Assembly: GCA_015501055.1 (NCBI GenBank)
Contig: JADNYV010000364.1
Location: 1-34,676 of the forward strand
Direction of reading: 5' to 3'
Source: Mucidula mucida
Lineage: Eukaryota; Basidiomycota; Agaricomycetes; Agaricales; Physalacriaceae
Length of the DNA stretch: 34,676 bases
Shown: in pieces, positions 18,023 through 29,549 of the stretch
How the letters are laid out: the number at the start of each line of letters is the position of its first letter
Position numbering within the stretch: position 1 is the first letter of the stretch
Position numbers and translations under genes: made by a program
Notes under the pieces: generated by a model
Seen by the model: only the letters and a program-made list of their open reading frames with translations
Databases searched by the model: none
Told to the model about the DNA's origin: nothing

Positions 18023-19585
18023 ATGCCCAAGTGCCCAGGTTCTTGCTCACCCTCTCTCGATGAGGTCGTCGTCGTGCAGCCCCCAGCTCGTCCAAAGACG
18101 CGGGCACTGCCCAATCTTGCGGACACTCCTGGGAACAGCGGTCCTTCAATCCAATTCAACTACGAAGAGCATTATCGTAAATCTGTTGATATATACGTTG
18201 ATCAAGACCTAAAGAGCTCCCGCGTCTTCTTCCCCACCGACATATTCCTCCATATCCTGCTTGGTCTGCCCAATGACTGCGAACTCCCTCATTGACAAAG
18301 TCCTAAAGAACGCCACCTATCACAAGCGCCGGACTAATTACAGGAAAACGTGTCTCCAGCCGACTATCAAGCACGAAAGTCTGTTATATGACGATTACCT
18401 GGATATGTGTAATATCCTCACCGGTATTATTATCGACGAGGTTGGGAGCGAGGCATCCAAGTCGTTGTGGAGCTATCACCATGATCACAGCTCTCTTCTT
18501 GGTTCTAAAGCCGAGCGTTCGCCGGACGGGATGACTCTCTCCCAAAGTGTGTGGAAGGGTTCAGCTAACAAGATGCGGACCCGCAAAGGACCACAGAAAT
18601 TTTACGGTTGGCCTCACGGTCAATATTTCATGGACTGGGAGCAATTCCGGAATGGCATTGATCGTGGCTCGACGTCTCCATACACGGTATTAGGGATCGG
18701 TGAGTCTTCTCTGCAGTTGTTTTCCATGTTTATCCAATTCGTTACATAGATGGCACGGATCCTAGAGACATGAAGGAATCTCTTGAGGCTATCGAAAGGG
18801 TTGAAGAACGCACAGGCATGTCGTCGAGTAACTACATGCGGAACAACAAACGTCCGTCGCAACTTATGAGCGACATGCCTAACGCCAAAAGGTTCAAACC
18901 AGGAAGCATTATGTCCGCCGCGGTTGCCTCTGGTGGACAGACAGTGTCATCCATCAACATGGAGTTGGCCGACGGTTCGCAAAATCGACACGGAGTCTCT
19001 CGTCAATGCGCGCGATATGCGCTCAATGTCCTTTCCAGCGCCGGCTTTCGCTCACACTGTTTCGGCTTCCTCGTTGGAATAAACGAGATCCAAATCCTCT
19101 ATTACGACCATTCCGTCATCGCCGTTTCTCAGCCCTTCCCAATGGTCGACCTCAAGACCACTGACTACGTCCAGTGTGTGGATGAACGCCGCTTCGTCGC
19201 ACTCCTCATCTGTCTGCATCGAGCGACTCTAGCGCAGCGCGGGATCATGGAGAACCTGATGCCTGATCCGTTCTTGGAGATGTATCAGAACTACACCGAC
19301 GACATGATGAAGGACCCCAAAACGCTCTTTGTTGGGAAGCAGATCAAACTCCAAGTCGGCGGCAAAGCCGTCTTGGTAAAGCTAGGGGTCATCGTTATGC
19401 GTCAACCAGGAATCATAGGACGGAGCACTTGTGTCGTTGAAGGAACGTCCGATGAATGGCCGGGCATGGACCTGGTCGTTAAGCTCAGTTGGCCTGCGTC
19501 CTCCCGGGTACCTGAGAACACCTTTGTGGACGCGATCAAGGAAGCGGCGGAGGGAGCGCTTGTTGGGATGGCCCTTGTAGTATGA
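18023..19585 (+). pseudogene. FunK1 fungal-type protein kinase, copy C (truncated)
   Basis: The exons are 18023-18699 and 18750-19585, with a 50-nt intron (GTGAGT, CATAG). The N-terminus is shorter than in A and B and lacks the tandem repeats. In exon 1, after HILLGLPND, about 17 nt present in copy A are missing, which shifts the frame to a stop near 18295; the family sequence continues in another frame (LIDKVLKNATYHKRR). Exon 2 is open and very similar to copy A through QCARYAL, SHCFGFLVGINEIQ and LVVKLSWPASSRVPENTF. Homology ends at about 19555, followed by a short unrelated tail and TGA. The second intron, catalytic loop, DFD motif and acidic tail are all missing, so no active kinase can be made. 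Confidence 0.88.
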
Positions 19586-20013
19586 GATAGTAATGAGGGG
19601 ATGTGTTTTAACTTAACAGCGACTCGCAAACGACAAACCACACTTGAACACTAATACTGATAGCTGATCGGAGCTACACTGGCAGGATCCTACTTACACC
19701 ACCAATTACAAGAAATCTCAAGCACTATGTTGTTCCCGTCAGGCGTGTCTCCTACGTGTTCATACAGTCATTTAAAATTATCTGTGTGCACTTGATGGAA
19801 CAGTCGCCAGCTAATTAATAGCACAGTCAGCACAGTGAAGTGATTGATGATTGCATGTTCTTCTGTCCACACACAACACATGTTCCCCAGCCTTTCCTTC
19901 AAACCCTCAACACCATTGTTTTTGCTTGCCCTTGGCAGTCTCAGTCTTCACCACCAACTCTGTATGCAGTCACCCTCACAGAGCTTCTGTCAACTCATGG
20001 CTTGCATTGTAGG
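19586..20013. other. Non-coding interval after truncated FunK1
   Basis: No family motif on either strand. Composition shifts from GC-richer FunK1 sequence to AT-richer sequence, marking the junction with the F-box locus. The F-box promoter probably lies here. The frame of the F-box ORF stays open leftward to 19840, but the residues there look random. Confidence 0.45.
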
Positions 20014-21609
20014 ATGGAACTTGACTCCCATGATTTGTCTCCCAAACCTTCATCGCCCGTAGAAGAGCATTGTGTCCTGTGTGACCGCTGCAATGGCATT
20101 GTTACCAACAATATTTCCAAATACAATGCTATTAAAGCTTCTGTTACTGCACCTCCTTGGCAAGCATCATACTTTCCTCCACAGTCTGAACTCAACAATA
20201 ATAAAACCCTCCTCAACAATTTGTATCGCCAACGGGAAGCATACAACTCTGAGATTTCTTGCATCTGGATTGTGCTAGACCTGCTCGAGACGAATAGATG
20301 GCATATCAACCGGGTACAACTCACTTTCTGCCCCCATCCACCAACTGCCCGTAGACATCCTAATGCACATTTTCTGCCATGCACTCTGTTTTGACGCCAG
20401 CCCCTTGCACTCATTTTTGGACGTGTTTTGTGGAGAGGGTACCATTACGTCTTTGAGGTTGGCCAAAGTATGCCATCTATGGCGCAAGATCATCTTTCAG
20501 AATCCCCTTCTATGGACACACCAGGTGTATCAAATTTGTGATTCTACAAATGTCAAGATTGTACCTGTTTATCAAAAGGAATCTTTCCTGCATAGCTTAG
20601 ATGTCCTTGTGTACTCAAAAGAGCTTTGTTTTGATTATAATTTGATGGCCTTGAATAAACTTGAAGATGAATGAACTTGAAGATGAGCAGCTTCATTGTT
20701 TATGGCAGTATCATATATGAAATATGTAAGAGTTGATGCAAGGGCTAGACAGCAGTAGGTGCCGCCGCCTTTTGTGGGACCAAGAGGGTTACAAGGACAA
20801 CACCAGCCACTAGTATGACTGGTCGGCTCTTGAAGTCCTAGAAATCCACCCACTAATAATGAATATATTGAAAGGCTTGCATTTTGCGTACACACCACAG
20901 CTCAGGACATTGCGCTTAATAATGACAGATGATCGCCTTGGTGTCACTCAGATGGCTAATTTCTGCCCTTAGAAACAGATATATGATCTCTTGATTGTTG
21001 ATGAGAAATCTTATTACTTGGTAAATCTTTGCTCTGCGGGGTGTTTGCAATGTTTGACTCTTGACAGGTTCTCCTGAGGTTAAAACCAAAATAGATTATC
21101 ATTCATAAAATCTGAAATATTGGCATGTTTGCAAGAAGTGTGCCTTATGAATGGATTGGTTCTAGAATTCTTTTCTAAGATAGCTTTGTTGGGGAGCATG
21201 AGATGCCTCAGCACTCTGAAACTTTCTATCATTAACAACCATTTTTCATGGCTAGATGATTTTGCAGCAATCTCTGTGGTCCCTCCTTGTCCTTCACTCC
21301 ACAACCTCATCATACACAACTTGCTCATTCCCACCAACAATCTTATTCCCCTTATCCGTATGTCAGATAATTTGCAGAGTCTGGTGATTATAGAGCCTTG
21401 TTCTTTGCATGAACTAGACTGTGATAAATTGGACAATGAAATCATCACATCTGATGTTCTTGAAGTTGTACAAGGACGTCAACTAGAACATTTGGAGATT
21501 GGGCTTGCAGAAGACTTGCATTTACTTGGGCGGCAGAGCCTGAGCCTCCAGCGATGTTTTGGATACTATTGAGTATCTTCACCACATCAGTCTGAAGAGT
21601 GCTGTTGTC
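20014..21609 (+). pseudogene. F-box/LRR protein, decayed and cut by an LTR
   Basis: From ATG 20014 the frame has a Cys-x2-Cys pair (CVLCDRCNG) and an N-terminal helix (LNNLYRQREAYNSEISCIW), the usual lead-in of agaricomycete F-box proteins. The F-box follows in the +1 frame: SAPIHQLPVDILMHIFCHAL, then TSLRLAKVCHLWRKIIFQ and PLLWTHQVY. The change occurs at GGG in CGGGTAC (20311-20314); one G fewer would join the two. The frame ends at about 20674. Leucine-rich pieces continue in other frames (LRTLRLIMTDD near 20910; CLSTLKLSIINN, LHNLIIHNLL and LEHLEIGLAEDL within 21120-21572), interrupted by stops. The last piece runs into the gypsy-1 LTR at 21610. F-box proteins recruit substrates to SCF ubiquitin ligases. 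AT-richer than its neighbours. Confidence 0.7.
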
Positions 21610-22139
21610 TGTTAGCGACTGACTATAGCCACGAGACTAAACTAGGTACCACAGCAAGAATTAAAAGAGAAAGTGTTTGTGTTCGTAAGACTAGGCTAGG
21701 CCAGGTGTATAAACGAGATTGGAACTAAAGTACAATGATGCTACACTACTGCTTATATACTAGTAAGTCTGTGTTTGGGACTCCTTGTCCATATGTGTTT
21801 CCGCTAGGGTTAACTCCACGCCCTTGACCCAGTGTTGTATGCTACTAGCCCGTGAAACCATTAAATACGAGTGGTAACTGCATGTAAGTAATAATACTGA
21901 AACAACCATGTGTGCTACGGGTGTCAGTGGTGTGTATACAATAGGGAATCCATGAGGTATTGGCATGTATGATGTCATCCATGTGTTGGGTGTGTGTCCA
22001 ACATGAGTACGGCTTCAGTAATGAAAAGGAGTATAATCGGTGACGAAACAGATGATGAAACAGTCCGTTGGTTGATAAGATGAGCCCCCCGATAAGATAT
22101 GATAAGATTGAAAATGTGAAAATATGGCGATTCATAACA
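21610..22139 (-). repeat. Gypsy-1 3' LTR
   Basis: 530 bp with TGTTA/TAACA ends on the plus strand. The right border is fixed by the polypurine tract next to it; the left border is inferred from the matching 5-bp terminal inverted repeat, since no second copy of this LTR is in the window. Confidence 0.65.
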
Positions 22140-22152
22140 TCACCCCCTTCTT
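22140..22152 (-). other. Gypsy-1 polypurine tract
   Basis: The minus strand reads AAGAAGGGGGTGA immediately before the LTR start TGTTATGAATCG. It overlaps the end of the pol frame. Confidence 0.75.
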
Positions 22153-22985
22153 AAGGCGCAAGTTCCATTCTGCGCCAGAGTTGCTCCATGAGGGCTGCAG
22201 ATGGTAGCGTGACGTCAAGGGGTTCTGTATCGGGTGGTGGCATGGGTCGGAATAGATGTGATGGGAACTGCGACATGGGAACTTCAATACGAGCAAGCGC
22301 GGGTGGCTTCGGCTTGTTCGGATATTGTTGGTGAAAATCACTGATAGCTTTGTCGGCATTCTTGAGATTGCATGCCGGTTCCCATGTCTGCTCGTGTGTG
22401 CCATAACCCTTCCAGTGAACCTTGTATTAAAATCCCCCGTGGTACTTCCGGGAATTAACCACTTTCTCAACCTCCCATTCCGGTTCGGCTCCTTCCAGCA
22501 CAGGTGGTGGACGCGTGTCTTGGGGTTGCGTCGGAAATTGTGGCTCGTGGTAAGGCGTCAACAGGGCCTCATTGAACACGGGATGAATGCTTTTCCACGT
22601 GTGAGGAATCTGGAGCTTGTAAGAGCTTGTCCCGGCTTTCTTGATCACTTTGAACGGCCCGAAGCGTTTGTCATTGAGCTTCTTCATTGGTCGGTCCGTG
22701 CTGAGATTCGTCCCTTCCAGCCATACTTTGTCGCCCGCCTTGTATTCTACTGCGTCTGTCCGCTTCCTGTCATAAAACCGTTTCATATCCTCCTTTGCCA
22801 TCTTTAATGCTGACCCCACTTCGTCCCATGTTTTCCTCATGCCGTCGGCAAACTCCTGCGCAGTCTCGTTTCTCGATGCCGTTTTTGGAGCGGTGCCTTT
22901 GTAGGGATGTCTGCCCATATCTGCGAAGAACGGAGTGACTTTGGTCGCCGAGTGAACTCGATCGTTGTAAACAAATTCAGCAGAG
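22151..22985 (-). pseudogene. pol: Gypsy-1 integrase C-terminus and chromodomain
   Basis: The frame starts inside the integrase at AEFVYNDRVHSATKVTPFF and runs through YDRKRTDAVEYKAGDKVWLE and RFGPFKVIKKAGTSSYKL to the chromodomain EPEWEVEKVVNSRKYHGG. A TAA at 22427-22429 interrupts it. The same frame continues as YKVHWKGYGTHEQTWEP, the rest of a normal chromodomain with its aromatic residues, and stops at 22151-22153. The expected residue at the stop is Gln, as in LQYKV, so CAA to TAA by one C-to-T change explains it. Chromodomains of this type target integration to marked chromatin. The apparent N-terminal MSLH residues are translated from gypsy-2 LTR bases and are not part of the protein. 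Confidence 0.85.
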
Positions 22986-23296
22986 TGTAGAGACACAGAC
23001 TTCTCTGAGTGCAGCGTGCTCAGTTCGGACAGTGCGTGCGTGTGCGAAATGGGTGTTCAATATTCTGTAGACTACGAGGAGCGCGATATAAGTAGTGTAA
23101 GTAAATGAATCCACGATGTGCTATTATAGTGTGTGTGAAGAGGTGAGACATGTAAGTAGAAGAATGAAAGAAACATGAGGTGATAATACGGGAGATGTGC
23201 TATTAAGAAGGGGTAAGTATCTAATCTAAGAGTCCAAGCTTATCAGTCCCGACGAGTCCGACCGACTGTGCGCCTAGCGCGAGGCGCGAACCTACA
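22986..23296 (-). repeat. Gypsy-2 3' LTR (left)
   Basis: 311 bp with TGTAG/CTACA ends. It differs from the right LTR by one extra A (GCGAAATGG against GCGAATGG) and one A/G substitution near 23070. Confidence 0.93.
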
Positions 23297-23375
23297 TCCC
23301 ATACAAACTTAGAATATCAACCTCCGGGTTGATCCACTCGATCCGTGATCCGACGAAAAAAATTGCAAGCTCCGA
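23297..23375 (-). other. Gypsy-2 3' untranslated segment
   Basis: 79 bp between the pol stop and the 3' LTR. No strong polypurine tract is visible; the bases next to the LTR read TTTGTATGGGA on the minus strand, a weak candidate. Confidence 0.4.
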
Positions 23376-26300
23376 TCACTCCTTGTCCGCAACCATCACG
23401 TCGTTGTCGTGCCTGTCATCCACGATGCCAGCAAGGTCAGCTGGGTCGACAAACTCGGTAATGGTGAACTCCTTCGATGACCGCGCATAATACGGAATGA
23501 GACGGAAAGCCGCAAACTTCAAGCGGGAGACTGCTCCGTTGAGCTCAGCAAGATAGTACGCGCCTCCCTTGCTGCGACGAACAACAACCATAGGACCGAA
23601 GTACCGCGGGCGAAATTTTCGGTTGGTTCCTTTCTCGATTTTCTTGTTGAGGACGAGTACTAACGCGCCGGGTTTGAAATTGTAGTCGTGGATCGTGTTT
23701 GCGTAACGGCGCTCAAAGTCGCCTATGGAGCGGAAGCGGCTGGCGATGACTCGCTTTTCGAGGTCAGCAATATCTTCGTCGCGTCGTTCGAGTTGACGAG
23801 CCCTCATGTAGAGGAGGTCCGCGTCTGACAACTTTCCGTGGAATTCTGGGAAGAGGAAGGTGGCATAGAGGAGGTCGAAGGGTAGGAGGGGTTCGACGCC
23901 GTGGGTGGCATAAAATGGAGACATGCGAGTTCGTCGTGAGGTGGTGATCCGTTCCGCCCAAAAAGCCAGGTGCGCTTTCTTCGGCCAGTCTTTTTCCTTG
24001 CTCTCACACAACTTCTTTAGTGCGTCTCGTATCGGCCGGTGTCCGACTTCAACAAGACCGTTCGCCTGCGAATTATAGGCCGATATGCGAATGTGTCGGA
24101 TGCCGTACTTCTTGGAGAGGTAGTCGACGGCGGCGATGATGGGTGGGCCATTGTCGGTGACAAAAATCTTGGACAGCCCGCCCCAACGACAGAGGATTTC
24201 TTCGAAGATAAACTGGCCGACAGTTTCACCCATCTCGGAGCGCAACATGCGGAATTCGGGCCAGTTCGTGAGGGAGCAACGGCCGGTGATGATATATTGG
24301 AAGCCGTTTGCCTTTGGAAGATGCATGGTGTCGATGTGACACTTCTGGAAGAGGCCAGCAGGATATGAGATGACTGGAGGTAAGTGCACCTTTTCCGTGG
24401 ACTCAACTTGGCACTGATGACATGTCTTCAGATACCAGGCAATATCGGCGTCCATATTCGGCCACCAGAAGCGGTCTGCGATGCGCCGACAAACAGGATA
24501 AAACCCTCGACGATGCCCGAGCTCATCATGAGCCATTCGGAGGACAAGGATACGACCAGCGTACGGAATGACAAGCTGATGACGGCCGTGACGATCGCGA
24601 CGGAATAGTTGTTTGTTGGCGACGAAGTAGGGACGTGCGCGTTGTTGAAGTGCGTGGATACGGTCGGTGGTGACGGAGGATGGAATTTTGAGGTGAGTGA
24701 GGTAGAACTTCACCTCGTCAAGCTGCTCATTGCGGCACCTAGTGTCGTTTGTTTGGGGAGGACCGTCTGTGGTGGTGCTTGTTGTCGCAGTGAATGAGGA
24801 TGCGACTGGTGAGTCGGCTGCTGTGATCATCCCGACTACCGCATTTCCAACCGTTTCTCTCTGTAGGAAGGATGCAACCCAAACTGTTGCGCCGAGGACC
24901 TCATCATCAATCCAATCTTCAGCTTCATTGTCAGGAATATCCCCAGGATCATCGGTAGCCTCGCGTCTCGAGAGACCATCCGGTCCTTTGAAACGGTCGG
25001 CGGGCACATGAACGATGTCAAAATTGAAGAGTAGAATGGCGGAAATCCAGCGGTTCACGGACGCATTGGGGTGGACATCGGGATTGTTGAGCATGCCGCG
25101 TACGTATTTCGCGTCCATTTCCACGACGAAGTGCTGAAGTCCGACCAGGTACATTCGCATGGCGTGGAGCGCGCGCCATAGACCGCGAAGCTCGAGCTTG
25201 GCCTGCGAGTAGCGCAGCTCAACATCGGACCAGGCAATGGAGCCGAATCGGGCGATGCGACGACGGGAATCTTTGCCGTCTTGCTGGAGGAGGTAGCCGC
25301 AGGCGATGTGGGACGTGTCAACGGAGAGGATAACAAGTCGACCACATTTGTAGTCGATGGGACGGATGGCGGGGCAGGTGGCAATTACTTCTTTGAGGGT
25401 GTCCATGGCGGACTGCTGGACTAACTCCCAGCGAAAGGTAGCGTCCTTCGTTGTGAGTATTACCAATGGCTTGGCTAACTCTGCAAACCCTTTGATCCAG
25501 ATGCGTACTGTTCCTGCAAGACCAAGGAAACCGCGGACGCCTTTCACATTGCGACAAGGCGGCCAGGAGCGAATTTTGTTAACAGCGAGTGACTCCGGAA
25601 GTCGGCCGTCGAAGTCGCAGAACTGCCCAAGGACGATAACATCGGGAACACCAACTCTGAGCTTCTTTGCGGATACTGTCGCGCCGGCGCGCTTGAGTCG
25701 ATGGAGGATACAATGGACATCTAGTAAGTGAATCCATACAAACTTTCGAACTAGATCGTTCTCAGGATGTGTTTCGTAGGTACCGTCTGCTCGGCGATAA
25801 TATGTGCGCGGACCAAGCACGTTGATATCGTCGATGAAGTTCGGAGCGATTTCCGTCTCGCGCTGAAGGATGAAGGCGATGTTGTTGTGGAAGATGTTTA
25901 CCGACAGAGTCCAGCCTTGCGGGAGCGTCGTGAGACGCATTGGGCCAAGGTGCGTGTCGACTGTGGTGGGATCGCGAGAGCTGATGGCGAGCAGGGATTG
26001 GTCGTAGCCGGAGAGGAGGTCTAGTTAGGTGTAGATGGTACAACCCGCGGCGTGCTCACAGTACTGGTCGGGAAGAGGTGGCTGGCCTGTGGTACGAATG
26101 GTATGTCGGTTCATGTCGTCAGGATTGACGACGATTCTGATTTTCCCGTCCTTTTTAGCAACGCAGAACCACTGCGTGCGATACGAGCTATCCGACGGCT
26201 CCCATAATCCAAGGCGGACCTTCTCTTCGACCTGGCGATGAACTTCCTCGCGGATACCTGGCGGAATAGGAAAAGATTTTTGCACCCAAGGTTCGTGTTC

Positions 26301-27192
26301 GATCAGTGGAATTATCGCGGGACTGATGTAGTCGCTGCGTATAGTACCGCGTTCTTCGGGTGTGAAAGCGATTGCATCAGAATTGAGCATGAGGACAGTG
26401 ACAGCGAGTTTGCGCTCTTCCGGTGTGAGGAAGGTGTTATCGAGGATCCCGAGTGAGTCGAGCCGCTCCTGTGTGAGTCGCTTCGTTGGGACGAAGTCGA
26501 GAGGGATGGGTGAGAGGGGAGGAAGGGTGGCAAGAGGGTCTTCTGGAAATCGCCGTTTGATTTTCGCGTCTTCTGGTAGTATCGCGGGTACCGGTCTTGC
26601 TTTTTTTTTCACACTCTTGTATAGCAAACAACGTTGGGATTCGTCGTAATAAAAACTAGATGTGAACAATGCCTGTGCGAGGGGAAACACGTGCTGAAGT
26701 GTGACCGATGGATGCGGGTTGGTGTGACGATCGACTTCCTTCCATGCTGCCACCACGTCGGCGGCACAAGAGACGCTGTAGGCCTGTGCAGCTGGCCGTG
26801 CTCGCTCTTCCGTCTCTATGATACGACTCTCTGCAGCATGTTCGCCACTGCCCCAAATTTGAATGAGGACGCCCGACACAGTCTCCCATTTCCGAATACG
26901 GACAGCGCGTTGCCAAGGACGGCCGAGAAGAAGTCGATATGGAGCAGAAGGGACGACAAATGCATGAGCAAAGGTGGGCAAGCCGTCTACCGTGATTTCT
27001 AGATGCTCAGCACAACCAGGAAGGCCCTCTTTACTGCCATTGGCAGTCTCCATCAGCATTGTCCTATGCTGGTTGACGTCGACGCCCAGTTCTTTGGCGA
27101 GGTCTGCTCGAATGACAACGATTTCCGATCCTTCATCGAGCAGAGCAAGTTCTGTCTGTCTTCGAGCAACACATACCGGAATGACGCGAAGT
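23376..27192 (-). pseudogene. pol: Gypsy-2 pol: protease, RT, RNase H, integrase
   Basis: One frame covers the whole of pol, broken by TAA at 26025-26027. From the start: a protease with LLDEGSEIVVIRADLAKEL and YRLLLGRPWQRAVRI. Reverse transcriptase follows with RTQWFCVAKKDGKIRIVVN, then TIYT-stop-LDLLSGYDQSLLAI, RLTTLPQGWTLS and the active site FIDDI. RNase H has SVDTSHIACGYLLQQ and PDGLSRRE. Integrase has an HHCC finger (HDELGHRRGF, CHQC), then a D,D,E core in HIDTMH, FVTDNGPP and NGLVEVGH, and a C-terminal domain ending in VADKE. TCA to TAA (one C-to-A change) explains the stop. The protease shows D-E-G where retropepsins usually have D-[ST]-G. A 1-nt loss at about 27192 separates this frame from the upstream linker (LEYAIH). 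Confidence 0.88.
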
Positions 27193-29502
27193 GGATTGCA
27201 TATTCGAGCGCTGCTGGTGGAGGTGGAGATTTCTCGTCGTCGAGGGAGAGGGTGTTGCTGGCAGATGTGGATGGGGGAACTCGAGAGGTACGTTCGTGTG
27301 TGACAGCTTCTTGCTGTAGATCTGGACTAATAGCGTACAGGTCGCGAATAGGGAGGGAAATGGTGGCGTCCAGGATGCTCTGGTACACGCGTGGCACAGC
27401 AGACGTGTCGTGGAGTTGGGATTGGTAACGAAATGCAGGGCGTCGTATATCGTTGGCGCGTTTATCGTTGTCGTCGTGTGTACTCTGCTCATTTCGTTTC
27501 GTAGTTGTGCGTTCTGTGAATAGTGGCGTTGGCTGAGCGTCTGCTGGCGTGTTCGTTGCGTCTGGGGGGGTAGGTTTCCTCATCGGCTCTGGTGGCGGCT
27601 CCTCTGACTCTCCTTCTAGTCGCAGGAAGCTCCACCAAGTCTCTTCTTCGTCGTTCTCTTCAACCGTCAACTTCTCTTCTTCCTTCTTCTCTTCCTCATC
27701 CTCGACCACCTCAACTATGGCTGCTGCCGTCATACTAGCGTGGCCTTCGTCAAACGCCGTGCAATTTAAAAACCCTTCTGAGACGTGGAGGGGACGGGGG
27801 CAGTAGAGGCGTTGGCGGGTGCAGCGAGAGGGCCTCCAAACAACTCATCAACAGCACCGCGATAGCCGAGAGTATGACAACGAATAGGTTTGCCGTTCCG
27901 GAAGCAGAGACGCCCATTCTGCTGCATAATGCGTCCCGCTCAAGATACGCCTTCAAGACTTCGCACGCCGACATGAAGTGCGCGGGATCAAGACAGAAAT
28001 AGCAGCCCTCCGACTGCGAGGTACATGGTTGTGGCCGTAAGGTGCGGACATTGTGTTCTGTGGCTGATATTGGGGATTTTTGAACTGATTATGTTGTCGT
28101 AGAAAATGCAGAACCTTGGGTGGGAGGAGGAGGTGCAGCATGAGCGGCGAGGAATGGCTGCAGCATGGGCCTGCAGTGCGTGCGTTTGTGCGAGGCTCAT
28201 CTTCTCGAGCGTAGCGGCGAGGTCGTCAACCGTTACGGTTTTTGTCTGCACAGCACTGGTGGACTTGGGTGCTGGGGCCTCATCGTCACTGGACTCGGAA
28301 TCAGATGGTGCGTGCTTGGCGCGACGGGAGGACTTCTTGGGGCGACGTGTGGGAGGGTGATCATCATCGTCGTCGGATGAGTCGTCGTAGGAGCGCGACT
28401 GTAGGACCCATCGGCCAGCCGTCATACTTTCTCCATTGTAGGAGGCGTGTCGCGGTCCCACGTCGTGTCGGTAAGACAGATTCTACTCTCTATCTTTCTG
28501 CGCGCTGACCGGTGGATGCCTTTCCAGAACCAACGCTGCATTTCCTTCTCTGAAATAACACTTCGCTTTTTCAGCGCCTTCGCGACTGGCGTAAACGCGC
28601 GATGATATTCCTCGAGGCGACGCTCAGAGTCCAGTGTCCGCTTCTTCCACTTGTGGGCAAGATCCTCGAGGTCCCGCATGGAATACTTGCTCTTCTTCGA
28701 GGACTGGTAGAAGGAGTCGGTGAGATCCTTCTTGAAGACGGCCCAATCACACTTGTCGGCTACCTCGTTATAGCCATCGGACGACTTCCACAATCGCTTT
28801 GCGCTCGCATCGGCATAGCGAATGCAGCATGGACTTTGTGCGCGTCGGGCACAGTGTACGTTGAGGCAAGGGCCTCTATCTCAGCGAGATAGTCGTTGAG
28901 TTCTTCCGCTCGTCAGAGCGGAAGCTGGGTGCATCGTCGGCGTTACGAGATGGAAGAGCACCAAGACCTTTGGGTGTAGACATGATGGGGGTCGACGATG
29001 GTGACTGTGAGGGCGGTGAAGGGGTAGATGGTGATGCTGGACGGGATGGCAATGGTAAGGAAAGTGGAGATGGCAAGCGGGACGAGCAGAATGGGTCTAG
29101 GGAATGGGGAATGGGGATGAAAGAGAGCAGTGTCGTTGACTGATTCGAGCGAGGAAAGCTCGAGGCTGGGAGGCGATGATGGCAAGGACTCGTCGTCGCA
29201 AAGAGAGGTGATGTATCAAGGAGCGACGGGAGAGTCGGGACAGAGGTGAAAGGGTCTGATGCAGTAAATTCTGCAACAGCGAACTGTAGGCGCCCAAGGC
29301 GTCCGGGGAGATGGAGAGTGGGGGTGTAGACCTGGCTAGGTGTTGCACTAGCAACACGGGCAGCCCGTAGGATATGGTCTGGGTTGTCGACTTCGGGAGC
29401 GAGGGGACTGGCGGGGTTAGCGCGCGTATTCTGTCGTCGCGCTATGTTAGAGCGTCGACGGACAGGGATTCGTGATGGGGGTGGCACGATGGCAGAGAGC
29501 AC
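27193..29502 (-). pseudogene. gag: Gypsy-2 gag, several frameshifts
   Basis: Starts at ATG 29502 (MLSAIVPPPSRIPVRRRSN). A Ser/Pro-rich leader, then MSTPKGLGALPSRNADDAPS, leads into the capsid. The capsid reads in successive frames: EELNDYLAEIEALASTYTVP, then RYADASAKRLWKSSDGYNEV and WAVFKKDLTDSFY. The shifts lie at about 28905 and 28830. After MEKV at about 28440 the frame changes again to RWVLQSRSYDDSSDDDDDH and VDDLAATLEKMSLAQTHA. A CCHC zinc knuckle, CYFCLDPAHFMSAC (C-x2-C-x4-H-x4-C), lies at 27963-28007 in a further frame, followed by KAYLERDALC and, shifted once more, GRLCFRNGKPIRCHTLGYRG. The linker to the protease is in the frame 27733-27200. At least five breaks mean no continuous gag is made from this copy. 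Confidence 0.8.
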
Positions 29503-29549
29503 TGACTGCGAGTTCGGGAGACGATGTTCGAACTGCGGTGGTCACCAGA

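Larger units (their letters stand above)
21610..22985 (-). mobile_element. Gypsy-1: 3' remnant of a chromodomain Ty3/gypsy element
   Basis: Only the 3' LTR, a polypurine tract (22140-22152) and the integrase C-terminus with chromodomain remain, on the minus strand. The element ends abruptly at 22985, where the LTR of gypsy-2 starts; no 5' part of gypsy-1 appears on the far side of gypsy-2. The terminal chromodomain places it among chromoviruses. Confidence 0.85.

Noticed and set aside
22986..23296. Solo LTR
   Set aside because: It pairs with 29550-29859 as the two LTRs of gypsy-2.
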